A stretch of 64,000 nt of DNA from Aphanothece sacrum FPU1 (GCF_003864295.1 NZ_BDQK01000013.1:558001-622000); one strand, 5' to 3'. Shown: positions 8,057-17,033, counted from the stretch's first letter. The notes: generated from the letters alone by a model not told the origin. Translations and numbers: made by a program.

Positions 8057-10312
8057 AAGGTCGGTACTTTGTTGAATATTCCATAGATAACGGTAATGCC
8101 CGCCACGAGTTAGCAGTTCTTGGTGAGATCCTTGCTCAACTAATCGCCCCTGATCTAAAACAAAGATGCAATCTGCCTGAGTTGCTGCCTTGAGTTGATG
8201 GGTAATCATAATCACAGTGTGTTTACCTGCTAGGGAGGTAATGGTCTGATTTATGGCATTTGCCATTTCAGCCGAGAGGCTACTGGTGACTTCATCTAAT
8301 AATAAGATGGGAGGACTGTGAAGTAATGCTTGGGCGATCGCAATCCTCTGACGCTGTCCTCCAGACAAACGTCCTCCCCCTTCGCCAACCATAGTCTGAT
8401 AACCGTCTGGAAGGCTTAAAATGAAGTCATGGATTTCGGCGGATCGAGCAGCCGCAAAAACATCTTCTTCTGTAGCTTCTGGTTTGGTGATGCGGATATT
8501 ATTCATAATGGTGGTGTTGAAGAGAAATGTTTCTTGTAACACAATCCCCATCTGCGATCGCAGGGATTTCTGGCTCAAGCTCCGTAGGTCATAACCGTCA
8601 ATCGTGATTCGCCCATTAGTGGCATCGTAACAACGCATCAGTAGGCTAAATACCGTACTCTTGCCAGCACCACTCGATCCCACGAAGGCAACAAATTGCC
8701 CAGCTTCTATAGATAAATCAATCTCATGTAATTGTTGCTGTGTATTGTCGTAGCTGAACGATAAGTTCTCAAAGCAAATCTTCTTTTCAAAAGATAACAA
8801 AGAATGGGCATCAACAGCATCGACAATTTTAGTTGGATATTTAAGAACTTCATCAATTCTTTGCATCCCAATACTAGCACCGAGCCAACGACCAATTCGC
8901 GTATTTACCAATTGACCTAATAATTCATACATACTATGGGAAATAGTGAAGAAAGTTATCCAATCTCCCAGAGTAATTTTATTGGACAAAACGTAAACTC
9001 CCCCAATCCCCATAACCCAAACATCCAGCAAGTAGGCAGAGAATGTGACAGAATATTGGAATAGAAGAAAACTAAATACTGCTTCAGTTTTCTTGTCCTC
9101 AAGTTTTCTTAATTCACTGCTAAAATAGCTGGCAAATAAAGTTTGTAAGCCGTATCCCGTGATTATTGGTTGGGCCCGAATGCCTTCTTGGACTGCGTCG
9201 GTCATCAACGCGTTCTGGTTGATCGCCTTTAAGCCTTGCTTAGTCATCTGATTTATCAAGTAAAGCGTCAGTGGTAGCATGATAATCATCGGTAAGGTGC
9301 TGGCTACTGCGAGGGAACCACTGATACGAATCATCATCCCTAAGTTAATTAGGCTCATGATAATCTCGCCGACGCTTCGGATCATCTCTTGTCCTAGGAC
9401 AGGTTCTATCTGGTAAATATCTACAGAAAAGTGGGTTAATAAATTTCCTAATCGAGCCTGTTTATAGAAGTTTTGTGAAAGGGTTTGCAGTTTCACAAAC
9501 AAGTCATGGCGGATATCATTGGCAACACGACTAGAAAGTCGCGCAGACAAACGACTACCTAGTAGGTATAACCCAAAAGCTACTGGTAGCAGGGTAACTA
9601 ATTGAATCGCTGAACTTACCAGAACAGAACCGCCTTGATCAATGGCGATGCCTAGCTTGTGAGCTGCAACTATTTGATAAGCAGGCATTCCCATCATACA
9701 GATAGCACTAACGATGGCAATAGCTATATAAGGAGACCAGTAAATCCAGACATATTTGAAAAACAAGCGAAAACGAGCCGCGAGTTCTTTGACTAACAAG
9801 CTCCCATTAGCAGAGTTGTTTTTTTCATCTTCATGGGACAGTTCATTCCCTTGCCAGGGTGATCGATCTTGTAGTTGCAGTGGGGTATCTTGAAGCTTTT
9901 GAGATACAGGTACCCAATGATCGATCGAAAGAAGTTGGATAAAATCTTTTATCCATTGAAGAGGTTGGGAAACTAACTGTGGGTGATTTGAGTTGCTAGC
10001 AGATGAGGCATCTGTATTCTCTAAATCCATTAGCTTGCTTGAAGGTTGTCTCCAAAAGTAGCGTAACCCCCCCCAGGAACAAACCACTGCATCTACTTTA
10101 GCCTTCAAAGCTGGCAAAATATTTTTTTCAAAAAAGTCAATAAACTCTGTAGTATAAATTTTGGCACTATCAGCGGTGACATGAGCTTCATCAAACAGTT
10201 GTAACCGTTCCGGCTTACTGACTTGGAAAAATGGAACATCCATGTACTCGGAAATTTCTCGTAGGCGATTTATACAGTAATCAAGTTTTGGGATTTGAGT
10301 ATTCATAATCAT
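8054..10312 (-). CDS. ABC exporter (fused membrane and ATPase domains) with an extra N-terminal domain
   Basis: A 752-residue half-transporter. A type I exporter membrane domain (about residues 185-480, six hydrophobic segments) precedes an ATPase domain. The ATPase shows Walker A GSSGAGKST (from 545), signature LSGGQ (649), Walker B ILLLDE with the catalytic glutamate at 674, and the switch histidine ITHQL. All are intact. The first 180 residues form a soluble region I do not recognise; no C39 peptidase Cys/His pattern is evident. A second ATG lies two codons in. It sits beside the tailoring operon and may export its product or a related compound. Its stop lies inside an IS-type end. Confidence 0.88.
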   Translation of the reverse strand: MIMNTQIPKLDYCINRLREISEYMDVPFFQVSKPERLQLFDEAHVTADSAKIYTTEFIDFFEKNILPALKAKVDAVVCSWGGLRYFWRQPSSKLMDLENTDASSASNSNHPQLVSQPLQWIKDFIQLLSIDHWVPVSQKLQDTPLQLQDRSPWQGNELSHEDEKNNSANGSLLVKELAARFRLFFKYVWIYWSPYIAIAIVSAICMMGMPAYQIVAAHKLGIAIDQGGSVLVSSAIQLVTLLPVAFGLYLLGSRLSARLSSRVANDIRHDLFVKLQTLSQNFYKQARLGNLLTHFSVDIYQIEPVLGQEMIRSVGEIIMSLINLGMMIRISGSLAVASTLPMIIMLPLTLYLINQMTKQGLKAINQNALMTDAVQEGIRAQPIITGYGLQTLFASYFSSELRKLEDKKTEAVFSFLLFQYSVTFSAYLLDVWVMGIGGVYVLSNKITLGDWITFFTISHSMYELLGQLVNTRIGRWLGASIGMQRIDEVLKYPTKIVDAVDAHSLLSFEKKICFENLSFSYDNTQQQLHEIDLSIEAGQFVAFVGSSGAGKSTVFSLLMRCYDATNGRITIDGYDLRSLSQKSLRSQMGIVLQETFLFNTTIMNNIRITKPEATEEDVFAAARSAEIHDFILSLPDGYQTMVGEGGGRLSGGQRQRIAIAQALLHSPPILLLDEVTSSLSAEMANAINQTITSLAGKHTVIMITHQLKAATQADCIFVLDQGRLVEQGSHQELLTRGGHYRYLWNIQQSTDL

Positions 10313-10540
10313 TGCATTTGGAAAGATTTCCTTGAGCTTTTGACTCCAATAGTCTATTAGACATCTCCAGAAATTGGTAGTCCTGTAAAAGTAGTGATGT
10401 TATAATTTACAGGACTACCCCTTAATCTATTCTGAAAATCAAATCTCGCTTAACTAAAATTCTCTATATTTTCAGTGCGGTCTGCTTGGCAAAGTTGTGG
10501 GTAAACAATAAATATATTTTCGTCACAGAAAGCTCATGGT

Positions 10541-10768
10541 TCATGGATGATAAGCCGTAATAACCAGACTTCTATCGGGACTATAAATTGCCTCAACACG
10601 ACGGAAACTAGAATGATTCCACCAAACTTTAATTCTATTTCCCTTGGCTGAAGCAGACCCAACAACGGTATAACCAGCATTGAACATCAATTGTTCAAAA
10701 ACTTCTGCAGGCATTATTTTAGATGAAATGGGAGAAAGACCATCAATTTGATGCTTATCGAGGGTCAT
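10541..10768 (-). CDS. Small unknown protein, possibly toxin-like
   Basis: A 75-residue protein ending in a compact basic, beta-rich stretch (KVWWNHSSFRRVEAIYSPD). It overlaps the upstream gene by 14 bases, so the two are co-transcribed. The C-terminal pattern is reminiscent of small bacterial ribonuclease-toxin domains, but no catalytic set can be identified. It lies beside a proven toxin-antitoxin pair. Function unknown. Confidence 0.5.
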   Translation of the reverse strand: MTLDKHQIDGLSPISSKIMPAEVFEQLMFNAGYTVVGSASAKGNRIKVWWNHSSFRRVEAIYSPDRSLVITAYHP

Positions 10769-11006
10769 AACTCCCTTTATAGGTTGTAAAAATTTGATAA
10801 CCAGGTAAAACTAAGCTGATACCAGCAAAACTATGTATTGTTCCTGGATAACTTTCTTCTGCATCACTACCCCCAAATCGCCAACAAAAAGAACCCAACC
10901 AAAGATAAAACCCTGGAATCAGTGCGTCCATAGAATAGGCAATATTTTTTAACTGAGGGTTAACTCCGTTTGATGATCGCTTTTTTTCGGGAACTTTTAT
11001 TTTCAT
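10755..11006 (-). CDS. Small unknown protein upstream of the 75-residue gene
   Basis: An 83-residue protein with a basic N-terminus (MKIKVPEKKRSS) and an aromatic- and glycine-rich centre (FYLWLGSFCWRFGG). It is translationally overlapped with the following gene. I recognise no family. By position the two could be a toxin/partner pair, but that is inference from neighbourhood only. The 225 bases between this gene and hepT show nothing convincing. Confidence 0.45.
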   Translation of the reverse strand: MKIKVPEKKRSSNGVNPQLKNIAYSMDALIPGFYLWLGSFCWRFGGSDAEESYPGTIHSFAGISLVLPGYQIFTTYKGSYDPR

Positions 11007-11231
11007 TATTTTAAACTTATGCTCATTTAAGAACTATACCATATTTTTGTTAGCATTGACGATCACAATTATCACAATGTCCACACTTAAACCCTTTAGT
11101 GCGATCGCCAATTTAGATATAAATTCTTGATAAGTAATAATTTCAGTTATTTCTTCACAAATGATTAAATTTATCATTCCGTCTTCTATGTAAAACAATA
11201 ATTTGTGTACCGTTCCATCATTGGAATGCTC

Positions 11232-11576
11232 CTATTTAATTTCACGCTCTAAAATCAATTCAACAGTCTTATAAAGTGGTTCAATTTTTGTTGCGATGAT
11301 ATCCCAAACAATCTTAGGATTAACCATAAAGTAAGCATGAGCAATAATATCCCTTAAACCAGCAATTTTTCGCCATGCAGTCTCAGGATATTTTTGCCTA
11401 ATCTCATCAGGAATTTGCTTAGCTGCTTCGCCAATAATTTGCAAATTATGAATGACTGCATCAAAAGTTTTATTATCCTCAATTAAATCATCATAGTTCA
11501 TCCCTGCTGTATAATCTTGAATTTTTTGAATACTACTCAAAATATCAGTTAAATAAAGCCTCAGATCACGAGACAT
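11232..11576 (-). CDS. hepT: HepT-like HEPN ribonuclease toxin
   Basis: A 114-residue all-helical DUF86 protein with the HEPN active-site motif R-x4-H-x-Y: R75, H80, Y82 in GLRDIIAHAY. In characterised HepT/MntA pairs the HEPN protein is a toxin that MntA silences by adding AMP groups to the motif tyrosine, which is present here. It overlaps the mntA gene upstream by 11 bases, the usual arrangement. The motif is intact, so the toxin should be active. Confidence 0.9.
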   Translation of the reverse strand: MSRDLRLYLTDILSSIQKIQDYTAGMNYDDLIEDNKTFDAVIHNLQIIGEAAKQIPDEIRQKYPETAWRKIAGLRDIIAHAYFMVNPKIVWDIIATKIEPLYKTVELILEREIK

Positions 11577-11874
11577 AAACCGTTTCCTCTAAAATACTTT
11601 CTCGAATCTGGGGTTTAATATCTTCCTTGATTACTAAATCAATTTTGCGCTTAAATAAATCCTCAAGTAAAAATTTTAAATCCATATAATTATCAAAAGT
11701 TACATCTCCTTTAAATTCTACCAATAAATCTAGATCACTATTGGCTGTCGCTTCACCCCTAACAAAAGAACCAAAAACTCCTAAACTCTTAACTTGGTAT
11801 TTTAACTTTAGACTCTCTAGGTAGCTTTTCAAAATATCAAAAATTTGTTCAAAATCGGATTTGTTTGTTGTCAT
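11566..11874 (-). CDS. mntA: MntA-like nucleotidyltransferase antitoxin
   Basis: A 102-residue minimal nucleotidyltransferase. It shows the GSx10DxD motif (G35-S36 in VFGSFVRG; D47 and D49 in SDLDLL) and a third acidic residue at about D79 (KIDLVI). This family forms type VII toxin-antitoxin pairs with HepT by polyAMPylating the toxin. It is the promoter-proximal gene, followed at once by hepT. All catalytic residues are present. Confidence 0.9.
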   Translation of the reverse strand: MTTNKSDFEQIFDILKSYLESLKLKYQVKSLGVFGSFVRGEATANSDLDLLVEFKGDVTFDNYMDLKFLLEDLFKRKIDLVIKEDIKPQIRESILEETVYVS

Positions 11875-11984
11875 TTTAATCTCCAGGAAATATTATCTAA
11901 ATTACTTAAAAATTAACCTAAATTTTGATGAGTTAAACCACGATCTTGATATTCTTCTGCTTCAATAAATATTATACCATGGAC

Positions 11985-12053
11985 TTCGTTTCTATAGCAT
12001 AAGGCTTTAGCCTTTTATTCATTATTAATTTAGCATAGTAAGTCCGGTAGAAC
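11985..12053. repeat. Fragment of the 189-bp MITE family
   Basis: This half-copy corresponds to one side of the complete element at 55599-55787. It contains the AAGGCTTTAGCCTTTTAT hairpin and the TTTAGCATAGTAAGTCCGG end followed by TAGAAC. The region 11875-12224 otherwise holds no recognisable gene; it is AT-rich. Confidence 0.7.
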
Positions 12054-12224
12054 TGTTTCTCTGAACTTGTATGTTAACACACACAGCTATCCTAGCTTAC
12101 AAATAAAATTAGCAAAAAATAACTAATTTGTCAAGCTATTAGTTTGAAAATATTTTTTCGGTTAAAAAATATTGATTAATTTCCTTATATTTAAAATTTT
12201 TCTTGTTATTTAATACCTTATTAA

Positions 12225-13124
12225 TTAGCTTAGATCAGGTTCAGGACAAGTAAAATTCATCCGTTGTTTTGTAATAGGATGAAAAAAAGCAAGATAATAA
12301 GCATGAAGATAATAACCACAATCTCCTGGAACCGCTAATTTTTCAGCATCATTTATCTTAGGAATTCCCCCAATAGTATATAAAGGATCACCCAATAAAG
12401 GATAACCTATCGTTGCTAAATGTATTCTAATTTGATGAGGACGACCAGTTAAAATTGTGACTTCTAAAATTGTATTTTTATCACTACGTTTTAAAACTTG
12501 ACATTCACTATAAGCAAACTTTCCTGATGGAGTAGCCGCATAAATATAACCTAAACTTGGATAGGGAATTTTACCAATAGGATGATCAATAATAAAGTTA
12601 TCATGTAAATCACTTTTTCCGATTAATGTTCGATAAACTTTACTAATTTGACGATAACGCATTTGTTGGGTTAAATTAGAACGAGCAATAGGCGATCGCG
12701 CTATTAACATTAAACCTGATGTTCCTCGTCCTAAACGATGAATCGGAACCGGTTTATCATGAGGATAACGTTGTTGTAATTGCCATAATAAAGTATGTTC
12801 TAAAAATCCCCCTCCTGGTAACACAGGAAGTCCTGACGGTTTACTAATAATTAATAAGTCTTTATCCTCATATAATACCTCAAAAGATAAGGGGACATCC
12901 GGTTCTTCCCAAGGAGGTCGATGATAGGTTAAAGACTGTCCAGCTTGTAAATAAGTTTGTGGAGTTACTAACTTATTATTTACTAAAATTTCTCCTGATA
13001 AAATACGTTCTAACCATTCTTCTTGGCTAGAATGAGGATACTTTTGTGTATAATATTCTAACAGGGTTAATCCCGTATCTGATTGACCTATTTGTTCTCG
13101 ATAAATCCAACCTTGATTAATCAA
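12225..13124 (-). CDS. RluA-family pseudouridine synthase with altered catalytic motif
   Basis: A 299-residue protein of the RluA family, which isomerises uridines in rRNA or tRNA. It has an S4-like N-terminal segment (LERILSGEILVNNKLV), then the RluA domain with the downstream TGRPHQIRIHLATIGYPLLGDPLY block intact. The motif normally written HRLDxxTSG reads HRLGRGTSG, with glycine (codon GGA) at residue 132 where the catalytic aspartate is expected. The start is TTG at 13124 behind GGGAGAAG. The altered motif may mark a specialised subfamily using another residue, or a protein that binds RNA without catalysis. Confidence 0.85.
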   Translation of the reverse strand: MINQGWIYREQIGQSDTGLTLLEYYTQKYPHSSQEEWLERILSGEILVNNKLVTPQTYLQAGQSLTYHRPPWEEPDVPLSFEVLYEDKDLLIISKPSGLPVLPGGGFLEHTLLWQLQQRYPHDKPVPIHRLGRGTSGLMLIARSPIARSNLTQQMRYRQISKVYRTLIGKSDLHDNFIIDHPIGKIPYPSLGYIYAATPSGKFAYSECQVLKRSDKNTILEVTILTGRPHQIRIHLATIGYPLLGDPLYTIGGIPKINDAEKLAVPGDCGYYLHAYYLAFFHPITKQRMNFTCPEPDLS

Positions 13125-13252
13125 TTGTTATATCTTCTCCCTAATCTTTAAAACAGCATAATCGAGGGCAGATTTATTGAATTTTTTTGTGAAAATTATG
13201 GAATTTTGCAAAAAAACTGCACCTACAAATTTTATGGAATTCATTTTTTGTA

Positions 13253-13274
13253 GGGTCAATTTATGAATTGACCC
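13253..13274. repeat. Short palindrome, GGGTCAAT...ATTGACCC type
   Basis: GGGTCAATTTATGAATTGACCC, a near-palindrome (two mismatches). A related copy lies at 45209-45230. It is one of several short dispersed palindromes in this window. Confidence 0.5.
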
Positions 13275-13321
13275 TAACACTATTGCTGCTGCGTAAGTCC
13301 TGTATCTAAAATTTCACTGAA

Positions 13322-13352
13322 AATAATCAATAATCAATAATCAATAATCAAT
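13322..13352. repeat. Heptamer tandem repeat (AATAATC)
   Basis: About four copies of AATAATC just upstream of the IF-3-like gene. It belongs to the class of cyanobacterial short tandemly repeated heptamers. Confidence 0.75.
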
Positions 13353-13412
13353 GATATAATGTAAAGAGACAAATAATTTAAAATTATAGCTCAATAAGAG
13401 CCAGGAAGAAAC

Positions 13413-13964
13413 TTGAGACGATCCAAGAAAAAAAATGCACCCAACCAACTCCCCTCCTCATCTGATAAATATCGCATTAATAACAGAATTAAATCACCAG
13501 AAGTCAGAGTTATTGGTGAAAATGGAGAACAACTAGGATTACAATCTCTACAAGAAGCTCTAGTTTTGGCCTCCCAAGCAGGGTTAGATTTAGTGGAAGT
13601 CTCTCCTACTGCAGTACCACCTGTTTGTAAAATCATTGATTATGGTAAGCTTAAGTACCAATTACAGAAAAAGGAAACACAAGCTAAGAAAAATCGCACT
13701 GAAACTACAGTTAAAGAATTGAAGCTGAGATATTGTACTGATACGGGAGATTTAGAAACTAAACTAAAACACGCTCGCAAATTTCTCAAAGATGGTTGTA
13801 AAGTTAAGTTTTCTATGAGATTTAAGGGTCGTGAACGAGCATTTGTAACATTAGGTCGAGAAAAATTAGAAAAGATTGTTGAAAAACTCTCTGATGTTTC
13901 TGCATTAGATGGAGGAAGTGATTTCAGTGGTAGTCAACTGCAAATTTTACTAGAACCTAGTTAA
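13413..13964 (+). CDS. infC: Translation initiation factor IF-3-like protein
   Basis: A 183-residue protein with both IF-3 domains: N-terminal INNRIKSPEVRVIGENGEQLG and VPPVCKIIDYGKLKYQ, then the C-terminal ribosome-binding half (VKELKLRYCTDTGDL, KFLKDGCKVKFSMRFKGRERAF). The start is TTG at 13413 behind AGGAAG; no ATG lies near. infC genes typically use rare start codons so that IF-3 represses its own translation. The C-terminal tail (DVSALDGGSDFSGSQLQ) departs from the pattern I expect for the main cyanobacterial IF-3, so this may be a second divergent copy. Confidence 0.85.
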   Translation: MRRSKKKNAPNQLPSSSDKYRINNRIKSPEVRVIGENGEQLGLQSLQEALVLASQAGLDLVEVSPTAVPPVCKIIDYGKLKYQLQKKETQAKKNRTETTVKELKLRYCTDTGDLETKLKHARKFLKDGCKVKFSMRFKGRERAFVTLGREKLEKIVEKLSDVSALDGGSDFSGSQLQILLEPS

Positions 13965-13980
13965 CCTCAAAAATTAGATA

Positions 13981-14010
13981 TGTAGTGTAAATTAATGAAT
14001 TTACACTACA
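13981..14010 (+). terminator. Hairpin terminator after the IF-3-like gene
   Basis: A 13-bp perfect stem (TGTAGTGTAAATT pairing with AATTTACACTACA) with an AATG loop, 16 bases after the stop. No strong T-run follows, so it may be a weak terminator or a 3' stabilising hairpin. Confidence 0.6.
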
Positions 14011-14090
14011 AAAATACTCATTAGACTTAATACTTTGTAATTGAGCTATTGTCTCACTTTTAGTCATTTTATCCCAAATTACAATAAATA

Positions 14091-14137
14091 AGGTGCGTTA
14101 CATTTCATTAACGCACCCTACAAGATCGGCGATCGCA
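14091..14137 (-). repeat. GGTGCGTTA hairpin repeat, solitary inverted copy
   Basis: Contains AGGTGCGTTA...TAACGCACC and a nearby GCGATCGC. This is the reverse-oriented relative of the four copies between 50021 and 52263. The region 13965-14330 holds this and the terminator but no convincing gene. Confidence 0.75.
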
Positions 14138-14330
14138 CTAACATCCACAATCACACTACGAATTTTGCCCGTAAACTGCTCTTTCGACACCTTCTGGTAA
14201 AGTGTAACATAAAATACATTTTGTCGGGTTTTGAGCAATAGACTTTCATCAATATAACATTTATTGTCACCTCCTCAGAATTGAATGCTTTATCTTTGTT
14301 GTGCAACATTCAACCCTTCGCAATGACAAT

Positions 14331-16760
14331 TTACTCCTCTTTGCGGGCAGCAGGAGGCGCAGGAGGGGCTACTCCATCGGTATTTACTGAGGAGGGGACA
14401 GGCTGAGAAACAGGGGCAGGAGCGACATTTTGAGGGGCTTGTGGGGCAGGAGCTACCGCCGCCGCACTAGGAGGAGAATAAGTAGTACGTCGTCGGCGAC
14501 GAGTTGAAGTTGAAGGGGCCGAAGTTTGAGGACTTTCTTGGTTAACCTGAGTACGACGATAACGCCGTCTATATCGCCTTTCTTGACGAGTTGTGGGCTG
14601 TTCTTGGGTTTGTTGGGTTTCAGAGGTCGTTTCAGGGGGTTTAACCACCTGATAATAAGCCTTTTTCGGTTTGATGGGTTCTGCTTTCAGACTTCCTTTG
14701 CGTCCGTTGAGACGGGGTAACTCAGGGAAAGACTCAACAGTCATATTTTTGACCGTTTCTTCCATAAACAGTCGCCAAACAGTAGCGGAGGTACTACTCG
14801 CACCCGAAGTCGGTTGGTTGTTATCGTTTCCTAACCAAACTCCAGCCACAAGTTGAGGAATATAACCCACAAACCACAAATCTCTAGCTTTATCAGAGGT
14901 TCCCGTTTTTCCGGCCACAGGTCTTGTTCCCAGTTGAGCAGAACTACCAGTCCCCGCTTTTACCACTCCTTGTAACATCCAAGTCATAATAGAACTCGTA
15001 TCAGCATCAAGGGCCGGTTCAGGTTTAAACTGGGCTTGATAGAGAACTTTGCCGTGACGATCTAAAATACGATTAATACCATGAGATTTGTAATGAGTCC
15101 CTTGCTCAGCTAAGGTTCCGTAACTACTGGTTAATTCTAATAAGTTGACTTCCCACGCTCCTAATGCTAAAGAATAAGTTGGTTTTAAAGGGGATTCAAT
15201 TCCCATTTTATGTGCTACTTTAATAATAGGATTCCAACCCACATCTACTAATGTTTGAACCGCTACAACATTGAGAGAAGACGCGATCGCTTGTTCAAGA
15301 GAAACTTGGGCTCCACTGTAGTGATCTCCATAATTTTCTGGTTGATAACCATCTACAATATAAGGGGCATTCAGATAGGAACGATAGGGGGAAAAACCCG
15401 CCGCGATCGCTGTTGAATAGACAAACATTTTAAAGGTTGAACCGGGTTGTCTTTGGGCTTGAGTTACGCGATTATATTGATTATTTTGGTAGTCATTTCC
15501 TCCCACCATGGCTTTAATTTGTCCATTACGGGGGTCAATAGCTGTTAATGCTGCTTGTTTATATCCTTGCCAACGTCCATAATTATTAACTGCCGTATCA
15601 ATAGCGGTTTCTGCTGCTTTTTGCCATTGACTATTGAGAGTTGTTTCTACTACGATACCTCCTGCTTTTAAAGTATCTTGAGAGACATATTGAGACAATT
15701 CTTTTTGGATATAATCGGTAAAATAGGGAGCTTTTTTTTCTAAACGTTTTGGTTGATTTGGTTTGAGGTTTAAAGGAGAAGCGAGCGCAGTTTCTAATTC
15801 TATTGGCTTAATAAAACCCTCTTTAGCCATGCGTTGTAATACGATATTGCGTCTTTCTGTAGCTGCTTTTTTATTTTCTAAAGGAGAATAAATACTAGGG
15901 GCTGGTACAATTCCTGCTAAGGTAGCTGCTTCTGTAACGGTTAGTTGTTTGACAGGTTTACTAAAATAAACCCAAGAAGCATCTGCTATTCCATAAGCTC
16001 CCGAACCTAGATAAACTAAATTAAGATAACGTTCTAAAATTTGCTCTTTAGTTAAATTATCTTCGATTTTCTGAGCCAGACGCATTTCTTTCAATTTTCG
16101 GTTAAAATTACGCTCTTGAGACAGAAAAACAATGCGGGCTAATTGTTGAGTAATGGTACTTCCTCCTTCTACCACTTCTCCTGCTTGAAAATTAGAAAAA
16201 GCAGCCCGTATAATGCCTTGAATATCAACCCCTCGGTGACTTTCAAAACGACTATCTTCACTAGCAATAAAAGCGTGAATTACAGGTTCAGGAATCTGCC
16301 AAATTTTAATTTTTTCATGAGTAACAGGGCCAATTTCTCGTAATACCTCTCCATCTGCTGCTTTAATAGTTAAAGTATCGGGACGAGCATAAACAAGAGC
16401 ATCTTCTACCGAGTCGGTGATACTGGTTTCAAGCTCATAAACACTATAGCCTAATATAAGGGCAGAGCTAGTAACACCGACTCCCATACCAAACAATAGC
16501 CAAAATTTAGGATAATGGCGTACAGAGGCGACTTTTTTGAGAGACGTGATAGTTTGTTGAGAAAAGGTTGTTAGTTGGGGAGGGACAGTAAAATTAAGTT
16601 TAAGACCTTTTCTGGGTCGTCTGCGGGGTGGTTTTTCTACAGTCTTAGGAGGTTCTAATGTTTCTTGAGGGGGTTGGACATTGTTATCTAATTTATCAGC
16701 CATTGAATGTAATAATTGACTGATTTGTTGTTTAAACTTGGGGCCAAACTGATTAAACAC
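14331..16760 (-). CDS. Class A penicillin-binding protein (transglycosylase/transpeptidase)
   Basis: An 809-residue bifunctional peptidoglycan synthase. It has a basic cytoplasmic tail, one membrane anchor at about 87-112, then a GT51 glycosyltransferase domain (EDSRFESHRGVD; GGSTITQQLAR) that polymerises lipid II. The transpeptidase domain has SxxK in GSTFKMF, SxN in SSLN and KTGT in GKTGTSDKAR, so both activities should be intact. After the enzymatic part is a 130-residue tail rich in P, Q, R and T that is probably disordered and may lie in the periplasm. The start is GTG. It is transcribed in the same direction as the mre genes further upstream. Confidence 0.93.
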   Translation of the reverse strand: MFNQFGPKFKQQISQLLHSMADKLDNNVQPPQETLEPPKTVEKPPRRRPRKGLKLNFTVPPQLTTFSQQTITSLKKVASVRHYPKFWLLFGMGVGVTSSALILGYSVYELETSITDSVEDALVYARPDTLTIKAADGEVLREIGPVTHEKIKIWQIPEPVIHAFIASEDSRFESHRGVDIQGIIRAAFSNFQAGEVVEGGSTITQQLARIVFLSQERNFNRKLKEMRLAQKIEDNLTKEQILERYLNLVYLGSGAYGIADASWVYFSKPVKQLTVTEAATLAGIVPAPSIYSPLENKKAATERRNIVLQRMAKEGFIKPIELETALASPLNLKPNQPKRLEKKAPYFTDYIQKELSQYVSQDTLKAGGIVVETTLNSQWQKAAETAIDTAVNNYGRWQGYKQAALTAIDPRNGQIKAMVGGNDYQNNQYNRVTQAQRQPGSTFKMFVYSTAIAAGFSPYRSYLNAPYIVDGYQPENYGDHYSGAQVSLEQAIASSLNVVAVQTLVDVGWNPIIKVAHKMGIESPLKPTYSLALGAWEVNLLELTSSYGTLAEQGTHYKSHGINRILDRHGKVLYQAQFKPEPALDADTSSIMTWMLQGVVKAGTGSSAQLGTRPVAGKTGTSDKARDLWFVGYIPQLVAGVWLGNDNNQPTSGASSTSATVWRLFMEETVKNMTVESFPELPRLNGRKGSLKAEPIKPKKAYYQVVKPPETTSETQQTQEQPTTRQERRYRRRYRRTQVNQESPQTSAPSTSTRRRRRTTYSPPSAAAVAPAPQAPQNVAPAPVSQPVPSSVNTDGVAPPAPPAARKEE

Positions 16761-16879
16761 GCCAACTCCTCACTAAATATTAATCGCTGAATATTGAGAT
16801 TTTAAACTAGAATTTTATTATTTATTAAAGATACAACAAAAGAGGTAGAAAAGGTAGGGGATGTAAGGGAGGCGGGGAG

Positions 16880-17026
16880 TAGAGGTGGCAGGGGGAGCAG
16901 GGGTGGCAGGGGTGGCAGGGGTGGCAGGGGGAGCAGGGGTGGCAGGGGGAGCAGAGGTGGCAGGGGGAGCAGAGGTGGCAGGGGGAGCAGAGGTGGCAGG
17001 GGTGGCAGAGGTGGCAGGGGGAGCAA
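16880..17026. repeat. 9-bp G-rich minisatellite, left flank of the four-helix-bundle gene
   Basis: About sixteen tandem nonamers of the types GGCAGGGGT, GGCAGGGGG, AGCAGAGGT and AGCAGGGGT. The array ends eight bases before the stop codon of the four-helix-bundle gene. Related nonamers occur on the opposite strand on the other side of that gene. Apparent proline/leucine-rich reading frames here are by-products of the repeat. Confidence 0.9.
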
Positions 17027-17033
17027 GAGGAGA

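Noticed and set aside
8054..10312. C39 peptidase-containing bacteriocin exporter
   Set aside because: The N-terminal domain lacks the QxxxxDCG cysteine motif and the later HF pattern, and no precursor peptide gene with a GG leader was seen.
14140..14270. Minus-strand open stretch reading LLKTRQNVFYVTLYQKVSKE
   Set aside because: No start codon in frame, an upstream stop, and it ends in a hairpin repeat; at most a gene remnant.
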